Shown here: piece after piece, positions 42,944-51,413 of the stretch
How positions within the stretch are numbered: the first letter of the stretch is position 1
Layout of the letters: every line of letters begins with the position of its first letter
NCBI GenBank assembly: GCA_034408935.1
Contig: DAOUMV010000003.1
Coordinates: 62,001 to 126,000 of the forward strand
Origin: DAOUMF01 sp034408935
GTDB lineage: Bacteria; Chloroflexota; Dehalococcoidia; SM23-28-2; RBG-16-64-32
DNA length: 64,000 nt
Direction: 5' to 3'
Position numbers and translations under genes: made by a program
The notes under the pieces: model-generated
The model's database searches: none
The model's input: the letters and a program-made list of their open reading frames with translations, nothing else
What the model was told of the DNA's origin: nothing

Positions 42944-43968
42944 TAGGGGGAGGTTGGCAGCGGGTGTGCGTTCAGCGTGTGCCAGTACAGCAGTGGCTGC
43001 GGTAGGTCGGCCCGCTCGATGAGAGCGGCAACCGTCTTGGCGGTGTAGGTGGAATCAAGGATCAGCCCCTCCAGCCGCGAAAGGAGATCCTTCGCCTCCT
43101 CGCCCTTCGGCGTCGGGTGGCCGTAGCGCCGCGTTTGGGCATCCGAGATGACGGTCAGGTCTTCCGGTTCGAAGGAGAGGGGCGGGATGGAGGCGCCGCT
43201 GCTGCGCAGGAGCCGGGCAGTCGCATCCGCCAGGCGGGCCACCCCAGCCGCCCCCACCGGCGGTATGTCAGCCACCTGGACGGCCATGATGGGGGTATCG
43301 AGATCAGCCAGCCGCAGTCCCAAGAGGAGGCCGGCGGCGGTGCCGTTGGAACCCAGGGGCAACACTATCGCGCGTGGTTGGGGCAGGACTCCCTCGCGGA
43401 TATCGTCAGCCAGCTCGAATGCCGCGTTGACATAGCCGATACAGCCCACCGGTGTCGACCCACCGGGCCGGAGGAAGTAGGGTAGTCGCGGCGGGAGGCC
43501 CAATTGCATATAGCGAAGGTTTAGCCAGACCGCCCGAACTACTGCCGACGAGAGGCCGCCCGCGCGTACGGTTCGGGCGCCGGCCTGCTCTAAATGGCGC
43601 AAGTTCTCCCGCACCTCGTCCGTCTCCGGCTGCTCAACGAGGACAGCGGCTACGCGGATACCCAGATCGCGCGCGTAGAGGGCGGTGGCCAGACAGTGGT
43701 GGCTGCCCGTGCCGCCGAAGGTGAGAATCGTTGAGAACCGCCGACGCAGGACGTCAGCGAGGATGAACTCCAGTTTCCGTATCTTATTACCGCCGTACGT
43801 GGTGCCCAGCAGGCCGTCGTTCTTCAGCCACAGGTCGGATCGGCCCAGGTGTTCCTCCAGGGCGCTGAGTCGGCGTACCGGGCTCGGGCCCGACATCAGC
43901 ACCACGCGCGGCAGCGATGCCTCCAGTTCGGGGTAGGCGGCGAACAGGGGGAGGCCGGTTGCGAACAT
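42943..43968 (-). CDS. D-cysteine desulfhydrase / ACC deaminase family PLP enzyme
   Basis: The 341-residue protein shows GGNKIRKLEFILAD with the Schiff-base lysine, FGGTGSHHCLATALYA (substrate loop), and VLPLGSNGTAAGLLLGL, the phosphate-binding region of the fold-type II subgroup with D-cysteine desulfhydrase and 1-aminocyclopropane-1-carboxylate deaminase. ...LILDSTYTAKTVAAL near the end carries the conserved tyrosine. Which activity applies depends on a few active site residues I cannot settle by eye; D-cysteine desulfhydrase is more usual in non-plant-associated bacteria. Confidence 0.82.
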   Translation of the reverse strand: MFATGLPLFAAYPELEASLPRVVLMSGPSPVRRLSALEEHLGRSDLWLKNDGLLGTTYGGNKIRKLEFILADVLRRRFSTILTFGGTGSHHCLATALYARDLGIRVAAVLVEQPETDEVRENLRHLEQAGARTVRAGGLSSAVVRAVWLNLRYMQLGLPPRLPYFLRPGGSTPVGCIGYVNAAFELADDIREGVLPQPRAIVLPLGSNGTAAGLLLGLRLADLDTPIMAVQVADIPPVGAAGVARLADATARLLRSSGASIPPLSFEPEDLTVISDAQTRRYGHPTPKGEEAKDLLSRLEGLILDSTYTAKTVAALIERADLPQPLLYWHTLNAHPLPTSP

Positions 43969-44106
43969 CGAGCGATCGGTTACAGGTTGTGACCCCCATA
44001 GTGAGCGAGAGAGGTTCAGTTGTCAATGTGCCCAGACCGCTCGCATGTCGCCTATGGCACGAAGGTGAGTCTGATCGAAGTCTAGTCTCCCGGCTACGGG
44101 GCCGCT

Positions 44107-44176
44107 GGGGTGCGGCCGATGAATTCTACGATCGCTCCGCTAGCTGCTCGCCCTTGTCTTTCTAGAGGAAGTGGCC
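44107..44176 (-). pseudogene. Relic of a haloalkane dehalogenase 3' end
   Basis: These 70 bases align with 47278-47348 at roughly four bases in five with a single one-base gap. On the minus strand they read GHFL-stop-KDKGEQLAER, then a frameshift, against GHFLQEDKGEELAEVIVEFI in the intact dehalogenase. Stops and the frameshift show it is decayed. It overlaps the 3' end of the 910-residue GGDEF gene, whose last dozen codons are read from it in another frame. Confidence 0.75.
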
Positions 44177-46872
44177 GGTCGGGCTGCTCTCACCGCGGCC
44201 GGCTGCCTCTCCTTGGCCGCTGCCCGTGCGGTAGCCACCAACCTCGTGCCTTCCCTCTTCAGAAACGCCAGAAACGCTTCTATCACCGCAGGATCAAACT
44301 GAGTGCCAGCAGCGCGCTCCAGCTCAGCTATTGCCGCCTCCCTGCTCAGGGCCTTGCGGTAGGAACGCTCATGGGTCATGGCGTCGAACACGTCCACGAC
44401 GCTCAGAATACGGGCCTCGAGGGGGATATCTTCGCCAGCCAGGCCGTCCGGGTAGCCGGTGCCGTCGAAGCGCTCATGGTGATGGCGGACTATTGCGGCC
44501 AACTGCTGTAGGCCTTCCGCTTCGGAGACCATCATGCTGGCGCCGAGTGCTGCGTGCTGCTTGATCGTGGCGTACTCTTCTTTGGTCAGCTTGCCGGGCT
44601 TGTTGAGGATAGTCTCGCTGATGCTGACCTTGCCGATGTCGTGCAGGAGACTGGCGATCCTGATATCGCGCACGCGTTCGGGCGTGAGCCGCATCTCCTC
44701 TGCGATGGCGGCGGCCCAGAGGCTGGTGCGTTCCTGGTGCCCACGGACGTAGCGGTCCTTGATCTCGGAGGCTGCCCCGATGGCGGCGATAGCACTAAGG
44801 TCCACGTCTCCAACAATCTCAGACGCGCCGAGATCGTGGAGAACCGCAGCCAGCGACCTGGCCGCGATAGAGAGCACTCCTGATTGCACCTCGTGGACGA
44901 GGTTGTGCGGGCAGAGTAGCGACCCGATAGGCTCGTCATCTCTCGTCACCCCGCGAGCGCCTCCTGCCCGCTTAGCATCGTACATGATGGCGTCTGCTAT
45001 CCTTGCGAGTTCGTCTGCAGTGATTGCGTCTTGGGGGAAGCGGGCCACGCCGGCGCTAAGTCTCAGCCACGCTGCCGCGAGGTCGTCTATCTTCCTTAGC
45101 CTCGCAGTGAAGAGCCTCTTTATACGTTTGACGGCTTGTTCTGCTGTTGACGAGTCGGCATTCAGTAATATCGCTGCGAACTCATCGCCGCCGTAGCGGA
45201 AGGCGAGATCTGAGCGACGCAGACCCGCCCGGATGCAGTCAGCAACGAGCTGAAGAGCCGCGTCACCAGCCTGGTGGCCGCGGGAGTCGTTGTAGCGCTT
45301 GAAGGCGTCGATGTCCATCATCACTACGGCGAAGCCCTGTCCGTAGCGCTGCGATCGCTCTATCTCCTCGGCCAGGCGCTGGTAGAAGTGGGCGTGGTTG
45401 TAGAGGCCGGTGAGGCCGTCCGTGATGGCCTTCACCTCCAGTTCGGCGTGCAGTCTCTCCCGCTCCTCTTCCATCTGCTTGCGCTCGGTGACGTCCCGAC
45501 CGGTGATCTGGCTACCGGTGTACTGGCCCTCCTCATCGAACAGGGGGTAGCCGTTCCATTCCACCACTCTGGTTCCCATGGGCGTGACCTGGCGGTTCAC
45601 AAAGCCACCGACTGGTTCCTTCTTCGCCCTCATCTTTCGGATGGCCTTGGCGGTGGGCTCTAGGTCCTCGGGAAGAGTAAAAGCTCTGGAGTTGGTTCCG
45701 AGGAGTTCCTCTCTGGGCTTTCCGTAGAATTGGCAGGCGGCGTCGTTCAGGAAGGTCCAGTTGCCGCGCTTGTCCATCCTGCAAATGACGTCGCCCGTCA
45801 GGTTGGTAGTAGCGATGTATTCGTCGGCGGATCTCTTGAGATCCTGCGCATACCGCTGCACTTCCCTGTGCATCTGCAGTGCCTTGATGGCTGTGGCCAC
45901 CTGGGAGACGAAGCCCTGGAGCAGGCTGACTTCCTCCGGGGGGAAGGTGCGAGGCTTGAATGAGGTGAAGGCTATCGCCCCCAGGAATTCGTCCTGGAAC
46001 AGCAGAGGAAAGTCCGCCGTAGACCTCAGGAGGGCGCGAGCAAAGAACTTCCTCACGTGCTCTGGATACACTGGATCATTCTGCATATCAGGTCTGATCA
46101 CGGGCTTCAGACTGGTCATCACTTGCTCGTTCCAGGGGTCCACTCGGTCCGGGTTCAAGCTGGCCCCCCAGATCTGAGCCAGGGTCCCGCTGGTATGGCG
46201 CTGTTCGCTCTGGACGCGCAGGAAGAAGCGGCCGGTGGTGGCGTCGTACAGGTCGATGTTTATCAAATACGCGTGGTCTGTGGACGCGGCGACAGCGGTG
46301 GCCAGGTCTCTTAGAGCTCCCTCCACATCCGCTGATCGGGTGAGAATCTGGGCCGCGTTGGCCAGGGTGTGCATCTGCTCCCCCAGGCGCCGCCCGCGAT
46401 CGGCGTTGAGCAGTCGCTCTAGGACGATGGTGAGGGCAGGTATCGCCGATTCCATGAAACGTAGGACGCGAGCGCGGGCCTTGCGCTCCCAGGTCCCGCG
46501 TAGGATGCACATCTCGGACGTGCTCTCACTGGTGGGCACGATGAAGGCCAAGAACTGGCGGCCATCCTCGCTAAGGGCGCTGGTGAAGTCCTCCACCCGC
46601 TGGCCTACGAGGTTAAAGGCGACGGGTCCGCTCGACTGCACGGCGCGACGCTGGACCCAGGCAAGAGCAGTCGACGTCAGCTCGGTATTGGGGCCACCCC
46701 CGGAATCGCTGCATGTGAGAAAGTCCTCGTCCTCGGCATAGACAACGATCGCCTCGGTCACGCCCGTGGCCTGGCGGAGGATGCTGGCCGCCCGAGCGAG
46801 GGTCTCCTCGGCGGCGGGACCCTCGATAGCGATTCTCGCCAGTTGGTTGAGCGCCTCGACCTGCTTTCGCAC
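44140..46872 (-). CDS. GAF-GAF-PAS-GGDEF-HD-GYP cyclic di-GMP protein
   Basis: Domains in order: a GAF-like region (about 1-165), a second GAF (about 170-345), a PAS domain (about 350-470; DVICRMDKRGNWTFLNDAAC), a GGDEF domain (about 485-640) with an intact FRYGGDEFAA motif, and an HD-GYP domain (about 690-860) with LLHDIGKVSIS and HHHERFDGTGYPDGL. It therefore has both synthesis and breakdown centres for cyclic di-GMP and seems fully equipped for each. No membrane segment is seen. It begins at GTG 46872. Its C-terminal tail (PATSSRKTRASS) is encoded by duplicated dehalogenase sequence. Confidence 0.88.
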   Translation of the reverse strand: MRKQVEALNQLARIAIEGPAAEETLARAASILRQATGVTEAIVVYAEDEDFLTCSDSGGGPNTELTSTALAWVQRRAVQSSGPVAFNLVGQRVEDFTSALSEDGRQFLAFIVPTSESTSEMCILRGTWERKARARVLRFMESAIPALTIVLERLLNADRGRRLGEQMHTLANAAQILTRSADVEGALRDLATAVAASTDHAYLINIDLYDATTGRFFLRVQSEQRHTSGTLAQIWGASLNPDRVDPWNEQVMTSLKPVIRPDMQNDPVYPEHVRKFFARALLRSTADFPLLFQDEFLGAIAFTSFKPRTFPPEEVSLLQGFVSQVATAIKALQMHREVQRYAQDLKRSADEYIATTNLTGDVICRMDKRGNWTFLNDAACQFYGKPREELLGTNSRAFTLPEDLEPTAKAIRKMRAKKEPVGGFVNRQVTPMGTRVVEWNGYPLFDEEGQYTGSQITGRDVTERKQMEEERERLHAELEVKAITDGLTGLYNHAHFYQRLAEEIERSQRYGQGFAVVMMDIDAFKRYNDSRGHQAGDAALQLVADCIRAGLRRSDLAFRYGGDEFAAILLNADSSTAEQAVKRIKRLFTARLRKIDDLAAAWLRLSAGVARFPQDAITADELARIADAIMYDAKRAGGARGVTRDDEPIGSLLCPHNLVHEVQSGVLSIAARSLAAVLHDLGASEIVGDVDLSAIAAIGAASEIKDRYVRGHQERTSLWAAAIAEEMRLTPERVRDIRIASLLHDIGKVSISETILNKPGKLTKEEYATIKQHAALGASMMVSEAEGLQQLAAIVRHHHERFDGTGYPDGLAGEDIPLEARILSVVDVFDAMTHERSYRKALSREAAIAELERAAGTQFDPAVIEAFLAFLKREGTRLVATARAAAKERQPAAVRAARPATSSRKTRASS

Positions 46873-47252
46873 CTATCTTCTCAATAATGGCTAAGCTGTC
46901 GCCTGACCGGCTTCGCTTGCGGCGCGGCAGCGCTGAGGGCTAGTCGGCCTTGGCGTCGGATGCACCGGCGAAGCGGTGTAGACACCCTGACCGAGTAGCT
47001 GCACCGTTTCAGCGAGGAGCCGTCTTTGCCTCTCGCTCCACAGTTTAGGACGAATAGATTAGCAAATCGGTTACACATATTTGGTCTGCATCGGGGCCAA
47101 TAAGGGTGGTGCAGGGAGCGAGCGCGCAACGGAGCGTGGGTCGGCAGCAGTTAGCTTCGTGTGGGAGCGTTGCTGCAGGTGTGGCGTCTCGGCTGCCCCT
47201 AGGCGCGAGGGTCACAGGCGAGAGGTGTTCGGGGGCGCCGCCTGACCGCGGT
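46873..47252. other. 380-base intergenic region without a gene
   Basis: No convincing coding frame, hairpin or promoter stands out. It is more AT-rich around 47050-47100 than the rest. With the direct repeats at 44107 and 47278 it forms the flanks of the GGDEF gene and may be inserted DNA. Confidence 0.4.
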
Positions 47253-48182
47253 CTAAGCGCTCGGTGAGGGAGCGAGCGGGGTGCGGGCGATGAATTCGAC
47301 GATCACTTCCGCTAGTTCTTCGCCCTTGTCCTCCTGGAGGAAGTGGCCCGCGCCCTCGATTGTCGTATGGGGTTGCCCCTTGGTGCCCGGGATGAGCTGC
47401 TGGAGGAGGCGGTCGCCGCCCCTGGTCACAGGGTCCGAGCTGCTGAAGGCTGTGAGGAATGGCTTCTCCCACCGCCGCAGGACCTCCCAGGCCTTGCGGT
47501 TGGCGGGAACGGCGGGGTCGTCGGGCGAGGTGGGCACTAGCACGGGGAAAATCCGCGCGCCCGCCTTGTAGCGGTCGTCCGGGAAGGGGGCGTTGTAAGC
47601 GGCGATCACCTCTGGGGACAGCTCTGTCACGCAGGCGCCCGTGACGATGCCGCCGACGTGGAACTCCGGCGTCTCCTGAGAGTAGCGCTGCCAGCGCAGA
47701 AACGCCTCGCTGGCGGGCCGGTCGCCTGTGGGAAGGAATGTATTGGCGGCAACGATGCGGGCGAAGCGCTCCGGGTGCTCCGCCGCAAGCCGTAGTCCGA
47801 TGAGCCCGCCCCAGTCCTGACCGACGAGGGTGATGTTGGCCAGGTTCAGCCCCTCGACCAGGGCGAGCATCCAGTCCACGTGGCGCTGGTATGTGTAGTC
47901 CTCGCGCCTAGAAGGCTTATCGGACCGCCCAAAGCCGACGAGGTCGGCCGCCACCGCCCGATGGCCGGCTGCCACGAGGACGGGGATCATCTTCCGGTAC
48001 AGGTAGGACCAGGACGGCTCGCCGTGCAGGAGCAGCACTGGGCTGGCGTCGGGTGGGCCATCGTCGACGTAATGGATGCGTAGGTTGCCTCCCTCGCCGT
48101 CAGGGGCCTCGAGGTAGTGCGGCTCGAACGGGTAGCCTGGCAGATCCACGAAGCGCTCGTCGGGCGTGCGCAGGACTTCCAT
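47253..48182 (-). CDS. Haloalkane dehalogenase (alpha/beta hydrolase)
   Basis: The 309-residue protein shows VLLLHGEPSWSYLYRKMIPV with the oxyanion-hole glutamate, LVGQDWGGLIGLRLA with the nucleophilic aspartate and its adjacent tryptophan, and IEGAGHFLQEDKG with the catalytic histidine. This HGEPxWSYLYR...GQDWGG pattern is that of haloalkane dehalogenase subfamily I, which hydrolyses carbon-halogen bonds to alcohols. The enzyme would release halide from alkyl halides. The nucleophile context excludes ordinary esterases (serine). Its 3' end was duplicated at 44107. Confidence 0.88.
   Translation of the reverse strand: MEVLRTPDERFVDLPGYPFEPHYLEAPDGEGGNLRIHYVDDGPPDASPVLLLHGEPSWSYLYRKMIPVLVAAGHRAVAADLVGFGRSDKPSRREDYTYQRHVDWMLALVEGLNLANITLVGQDWGGLIGLRLAAEHPERFARIVAANTFLPTGDRPASEAFLRWQRYSQETPEFHVGGIVTGACVTELSPEVIAAYNAPFPDDRYKAGARIFPVLVPTSPDDPAVPANRKAWEVLRRWEKPFLTAFSSSDPVTRGGDRLLQQLIPGTKGQPHTTIEGAGHFLQEDKGEELAEVIVEFIARTPLAPSPSA
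47278..47348 (-). repeat. Source copy of the 70-base direct repeat
   Basis: Part of the dehalogenase gene encoding GHFLQEDKGEELAE through ARTP. The relic at 44107-44176 is in the same orientation; together they flank the GGDEF gene and the 380-base gap. Confidence 0.7.
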
Positions 48183-48379
48183 CAGCTTCCTCCCAGCCTA
48201 GTGATCGCCTTGCGGCAGACCGATATGTCTTGGAAGCATTTATCAGCGAGGAGTCGTTGGGGGACGGCGCTACTTCGGGAAGCGCGCTGGGGTTACAGTG
48301 CAGGTGGCTCAGTCCTGGGCTGCCGCTGCCTGCTTGTCCACCGCCAGCGTGTGCAGGGCCTTGCCCTTCTTGCCCCGGT

Positions 48380-49186
48380 TCAGTGAAGGCTGATCGAGGA
48401 TCCTATCCTCTCAAGCAGCTGCTGAGCCTGCTCTTCAGGAGTCCCTTTGAGGAACTCCCGACGGCGCTCCGATGAAGGGGCCGTGGCTACGCCGGAGACT
48501 ATGGTGGGAGAGCCTTGGAGCCCTATGTACTCCTCGTCCAGGCCTATGTCCTTCGCGCTCCAAGTGGTCACCGGCCCCTCCTGCTCAGCCCAGGCCTTGC
48601 GGTCGAAATCCATGAAACGGGGCTCGTTCGCCCCCACCTTTAGCGAGACGACGGTAGGTAGGGGGACCTGCACCACCTCGTATCCGCCGGCCAGCTCTCG
48701 CTTGGCCTTCACGCTGCGGCCGTCAGGCAGGACTTCCAGGTCTTCGGCGTAGGTGATCTGGGACGTGTCCAGCCACTCAGCGATCCCTGGCGGCACCTGG
48801 GCGGTGGCCCCGTCGGAGGACTCCTCGCCGCAGATGATCACGTCGTATTCGCCGATTTTGCGGATGCCCTCGGCCAGGGTGTAGGAGGTGGCCAGGGTAT
48901 CAGCGCCGGCGAAGGCGCGGTCGCTGAGGAGATAGGCACAGTCGGCGCCCATAGCCAGTCCCAGGCGCAGGTAGCTGTCGAACAGAGGTGGACCCATGGA
49001 CAGCAGGGTTACGGTTCCGCCGTGCTTTTCCTTCAGCTCCAGGGCCAGCTCCAGGCAGTTCATGTCCGGGGGATTGATCTCCGAGCGGACGTTTGCCCGC
49101 TCGATGGTCATGGTCTCCTGGTTGACCTTCACCTCTTCCGGCTTGGGGACGACCTTCAGGCAAACGATGATGTTCAGGGGCCGCAT
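48380..49186 (-). CDS. etfB: Electron transfer flavoprotein beta subunit
   Basis: NIIVCLKVVPKPEEVKVN at the start, GGTVTLLSMGP, GADCAYLLSDRAFAGADT and DVIICGEESSDGATAQVPP are the EtfB/FixA signatures, including the nucleotide-binding region. With EtfA it forms an FAD-binding dimer that carries electrons from acyl-CoA dehydrogenases or, in bifurcating forms, splits them between ferredoxin and a high-potential acceptor. It is the last gene of the kor-hdr-etf run, four bases after etfA. Past the stop, another frame runs on to 48309 with strong coding character (see findings), so the 3' end may be frameshifted. Confidence 0.9.
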   Translation of the reverse strand: MRPLNIIVCLKVVPKPEEVKVNQETMTIERANVRSEINPPDMNCLELALELKEKHGGTVTLLSMGPPLFDSYLRLGLAMGADCAYLLSDRAFAGADTLATSYTLAEGIRKIGEYDVIICGEESSDGATAQVPPGIAEWLDTSQITYAEDLEVLPDGRSVKAKRELAGGYEVVQVPLPTVVSLKVGANEPRFMDFDRKAWAEQEGPVTTWSAKDIGLDEEYIGLQGSPTIVSGVATAPSSERRREFLKGTPEEQAQQLLERIGSSISLH

Positions 49187-49190
49187 AAGG

Positions 49191-50210
49191 CTATCTTCCT
49201 CCGTTGCCTCCCTGTGCCGCCTTGATCGCGTCGATCAGGGGAGGTAGGGTGCGGAACATGTCGTCGACGACGCAGTAGTCGGCCTGCTCGAATATGGGGG
49301 CCTCTTCGTCCATGTTGATGGCGACGATGGTCTCAGCCTTCTCGATGCCCACTGTGAACTGGAACGCGCCGCTGATGCCGCACACGATGGCTAGCTTGGG
49401 ACGGGTGACGTACCCAGTCTGACCTATCATGCAGTCGCGCGACACCCACCCCTCGTCCACGGGCACCCGCGACCATCCTACCTCGCCGTCCAGGAGTCGG
49501 GCCAGTTCCTGAACCTGGCTGAAGTCGCCGCGGCAGCCGCGGCCGGCCGCCACCAGGACCTCCGCTCGGGTGATGTCGACGCCCTCGCCCACGACGTGCT
49601 CCAGCACCTGTACGCCAACGTCGTCCTTACTCAGCTTCACCGGCACCGATGTGACCTTCCCCTTTCGGGATTTCTTCGGGGCTGGGGGACTGAAGACGCC
49701 GGGCCGCACGGTGCACATCTGAGGGCGGTGGTTGGGACACTTGATGTAGGCCAGGATGCCCCCGCCGAAGCCGGTGACCTCGCCCGATAGCAGGCCATCC
49801 TCCTCTAGTGCCAGGTTCGTGCAGTCCGCGGTGAGGCCAGTGCGCACGCGCACGGCTATGCGGCCTGCCAGGTCACGCCCGTTGGGGGTGGCTCCCAGCA
49901 GTAGGATGTCCGGCTTGCCGTCCATGATGACCTGAGTCGCCACCTTGGTGTAGCCGTCGGTGGTGTACTGACGCAGCAAGCGGTGCTCGGCTACCAGCAC
50001 CTCGTTGGCGCCGGCCGCGATGGCCTCTTCCGCCAAGCCGGTCACCTTGTTCCCCAGAAGCAAGCCCGTGACCTTGAGCTTGGCGGGATTGGCAAGCTCG
50101 CGCGCCTTGCCCAGCAGCTCCAGAGACACGCTCTCCAGCTTCCCCTGGTCCTGCTCCAGATACACCCAGATGCCGCGGGCTTCCTTGGGATCGTAGAGTG
50201 ATTTGGCCAT
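49191..50210 (-). CDS. etfA: Electron transfer flavoprotein alpha subunit
   Basis: The 339-residue protein has the EtfA C-terminal FAD domain: GRGCRGDFSQVQELARLL, GQTGYVTRPKLAIVCGISG and ETIVAINMDEEAPIFEQADY. The N-terminal half (GIWVYLEQDQGKLESVSLEL) pairs with EtfB. Together they accept or donate electron pairs. Its place directly after an Hdr iron-sulfur subunit and hdrA suggests the ETF is docked to that complex rather than to an acyl-CoA dehydrogenase. Three bases separate it from the preceding gene. Confidence 0.92.
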   Translation of the reverse strand: MAKSLYDPKEARGIWVYLEQDQGKLESVSLELLGKARELANPAKLKVTGLLLGNKVTGLAEEAIAAGANEVLVAEHRLLRQYTTDGYTKVATQVIMDGKPDILLLGATPNGRDLAGRIAVRVRTGLTADCTNLALEEDGLLSGEVTGFGGGILAYIKCPNHRPQMCTVRPGVFSPPAPKKSRKGKVTSVPVKLSKDDVGVQVLEHVVGEGVDITRAEVLVAAGRGCRGDFSQVQELARLLDGEVGWSRVPVDEGWVSRDCMIGQTGYVTRPKLAIVCGISGAFQFTVGIEKAETIVAINMDEEAPIFEQADYCVVDDMFRTLPPLIDAIKAAQGGNGGR

Positions 50211-50213
50211 GGT

Positions 50214-51413
50214 TTATGCTCTCCCGGAGGCTTTTGCCTTGACGGGCGCGCCCTGCGCCTGAAGGGCCATGTCCGCTACCTCCGCCAGGTCCAGCACCCG
50301 CAGGCCACTGCCTGCCACCACGCTCAGGCTGTCCTCCAGGCAGGAGATGCAGTGAGGGCAGGAAGTGACCACTACATCCGCACCCGTCTCTGCGGCCTCC
50401 TGCATCCTCAGGTCGGAGAAGCGCTCTCCCGCCGCCGTCTCCATCCACATGCGACCGCCTCCGCCGCCGCAGCACAGCGTATCCTGGCCGCGTCGCTCCA
50501 TCTCCACCAGCTCGATGCCGGGGATGCTCTGAAGGATTTGGCGAGGCTCGTCGTACACGTCGTTGCGGCGACTCAGGTAGCAGGGATCGTGGTAGGTCAC
50601 CTTCATCGGCAGTTCGTTATCGAACTTCAGCCGCTCGTCGTTGATCAGCTCCAGCAGGTACTGGGTGTAGTGCAGAGGGCGGAAGTCGCCGCTGCGATTA
50701 GGGTAGCGGTTGGCGAACATGTCGTAGCAGTGGGGGGAGATGGTGACCATCGTCTTCACCCCTGCCTCTTCGAAGAGGCGGGTATTGCCGTCGATGATCT
50801 CCGCCAGGTACTCTTCGTGCCCCAGGGCGCGAACGGCGTCGCCGCAGGTGGGCTCCCGCTCGCCCAGGGTGCCGAAGGTCACCCCTGCCACGCCCATCAG
50901 CGACGCCAGGGCGCGCGCCACCTTCTGGATTCGCCTGTCGTAGGCGGCGTCGTCGCCGAGGTAGAGAAGGACGTCATCCTTCGCTGAGAACTCCTTAACG
51001 GTGATGCCTTTCGTCCACAGAGGGCGCTCTGAGGGAGGGCGGCCCAGGGTGTTGCCGTCGAAGTAGACGTCCCAGAGCAGGGTGGGTAGCCCTTCCGGTA
51101 CCTCCCGCTCCTTCCAGGCGAGGCGTCGCAGGCCGGTGATGACCCCGGTGATGTTCACCTCGTGAGGGCAGCGGCTTTCGCACCACTGGCACGTAGTGCA
51201 CAGCCAGATGTCCTCGCTCCAGCCGGGCAGGCCTAGCTGGGCCTTACGGATCATCTTGCGGAAGTTGATCGTTTCGTTCTTGACCAGGCCCCAGGGGCAG
51301 ATGGCGGTGCACACTCCACACTGGAAGCAGGGCGCTGCCGCTCCCCCCACAGCCTTTTCGACTCGTTCCCAGGTCTCGTCTTCTAGGAGTACACTGCTAG
51401 CTCGCCGGCTCAC
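50214..51413 (-). CDS. HdrBC/HdrD-like iron-sulfur oxidoreductase subunit
   Basis: The 399-residue protein opens with two [4Fe-4S] motifs, CFQCGVCTAICPWG and CTTCQWCESRCPHE (HdrC-like), followed by an HdrB-like part with one clear CCG domain: DPCYLSRRND, LCCGGGGGRMW and TSCPHCISCLE. The first CCG repeat is degenerate (PTCGDAVRAL, SPHCYDMFA). No membrane segment is present, unlike membrane-bound HdrDE or ETF-quinone oxidoreductases, so it is soluble. I place the start at GTG 51413, nine bases after AAGGAG, overlapping hdrA by 17 bases; ATG 51446 is an alternative. It is the likely disulfide- or electron-transfer partner of HdrA. Confidence 0.82.
   Translation of the reverse strand: MSRRASSVLLEDETWERVEKAVGGAAAPCFQCGVCTAICPWGLVKNETINFRKMIRKAQLGLPGWSEDIWLCTTCQWCESRCPHEVNITGVITGLRRLAWKEREVPEGLPTLLWDVYFDGNTLGRPPSERPLWTKGITVKEFSAKDDVLLYLGDDAAYDRRIQKVARALASLMGVAGVTFGTLGEREPTCGDAVRALGHEEYLAEIIDGNTRLFEEAGVKTMVTISPHCYDMFANRYPNRSGDFRPLHYTQYLLELINDERLKFDNELPMKVTYHDPCYLSRRNDVYDEPRQILQSIPGIELVEMERRGQDTLCCGGGGGRMWMETAAGERFSDLRMQEAAETGADVVVTSCPHCISCLEDSLSVVAGSGLRVLDLAEVADMALQAQGAPVKAKASGRA

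Noticed and set aside
44107..47348. Transposon carrying the GGDEF gene
   Set aside because: No transposase, terminal inverted repeats or target duplication typical of an IS were seen; only the decayed direct repeat.
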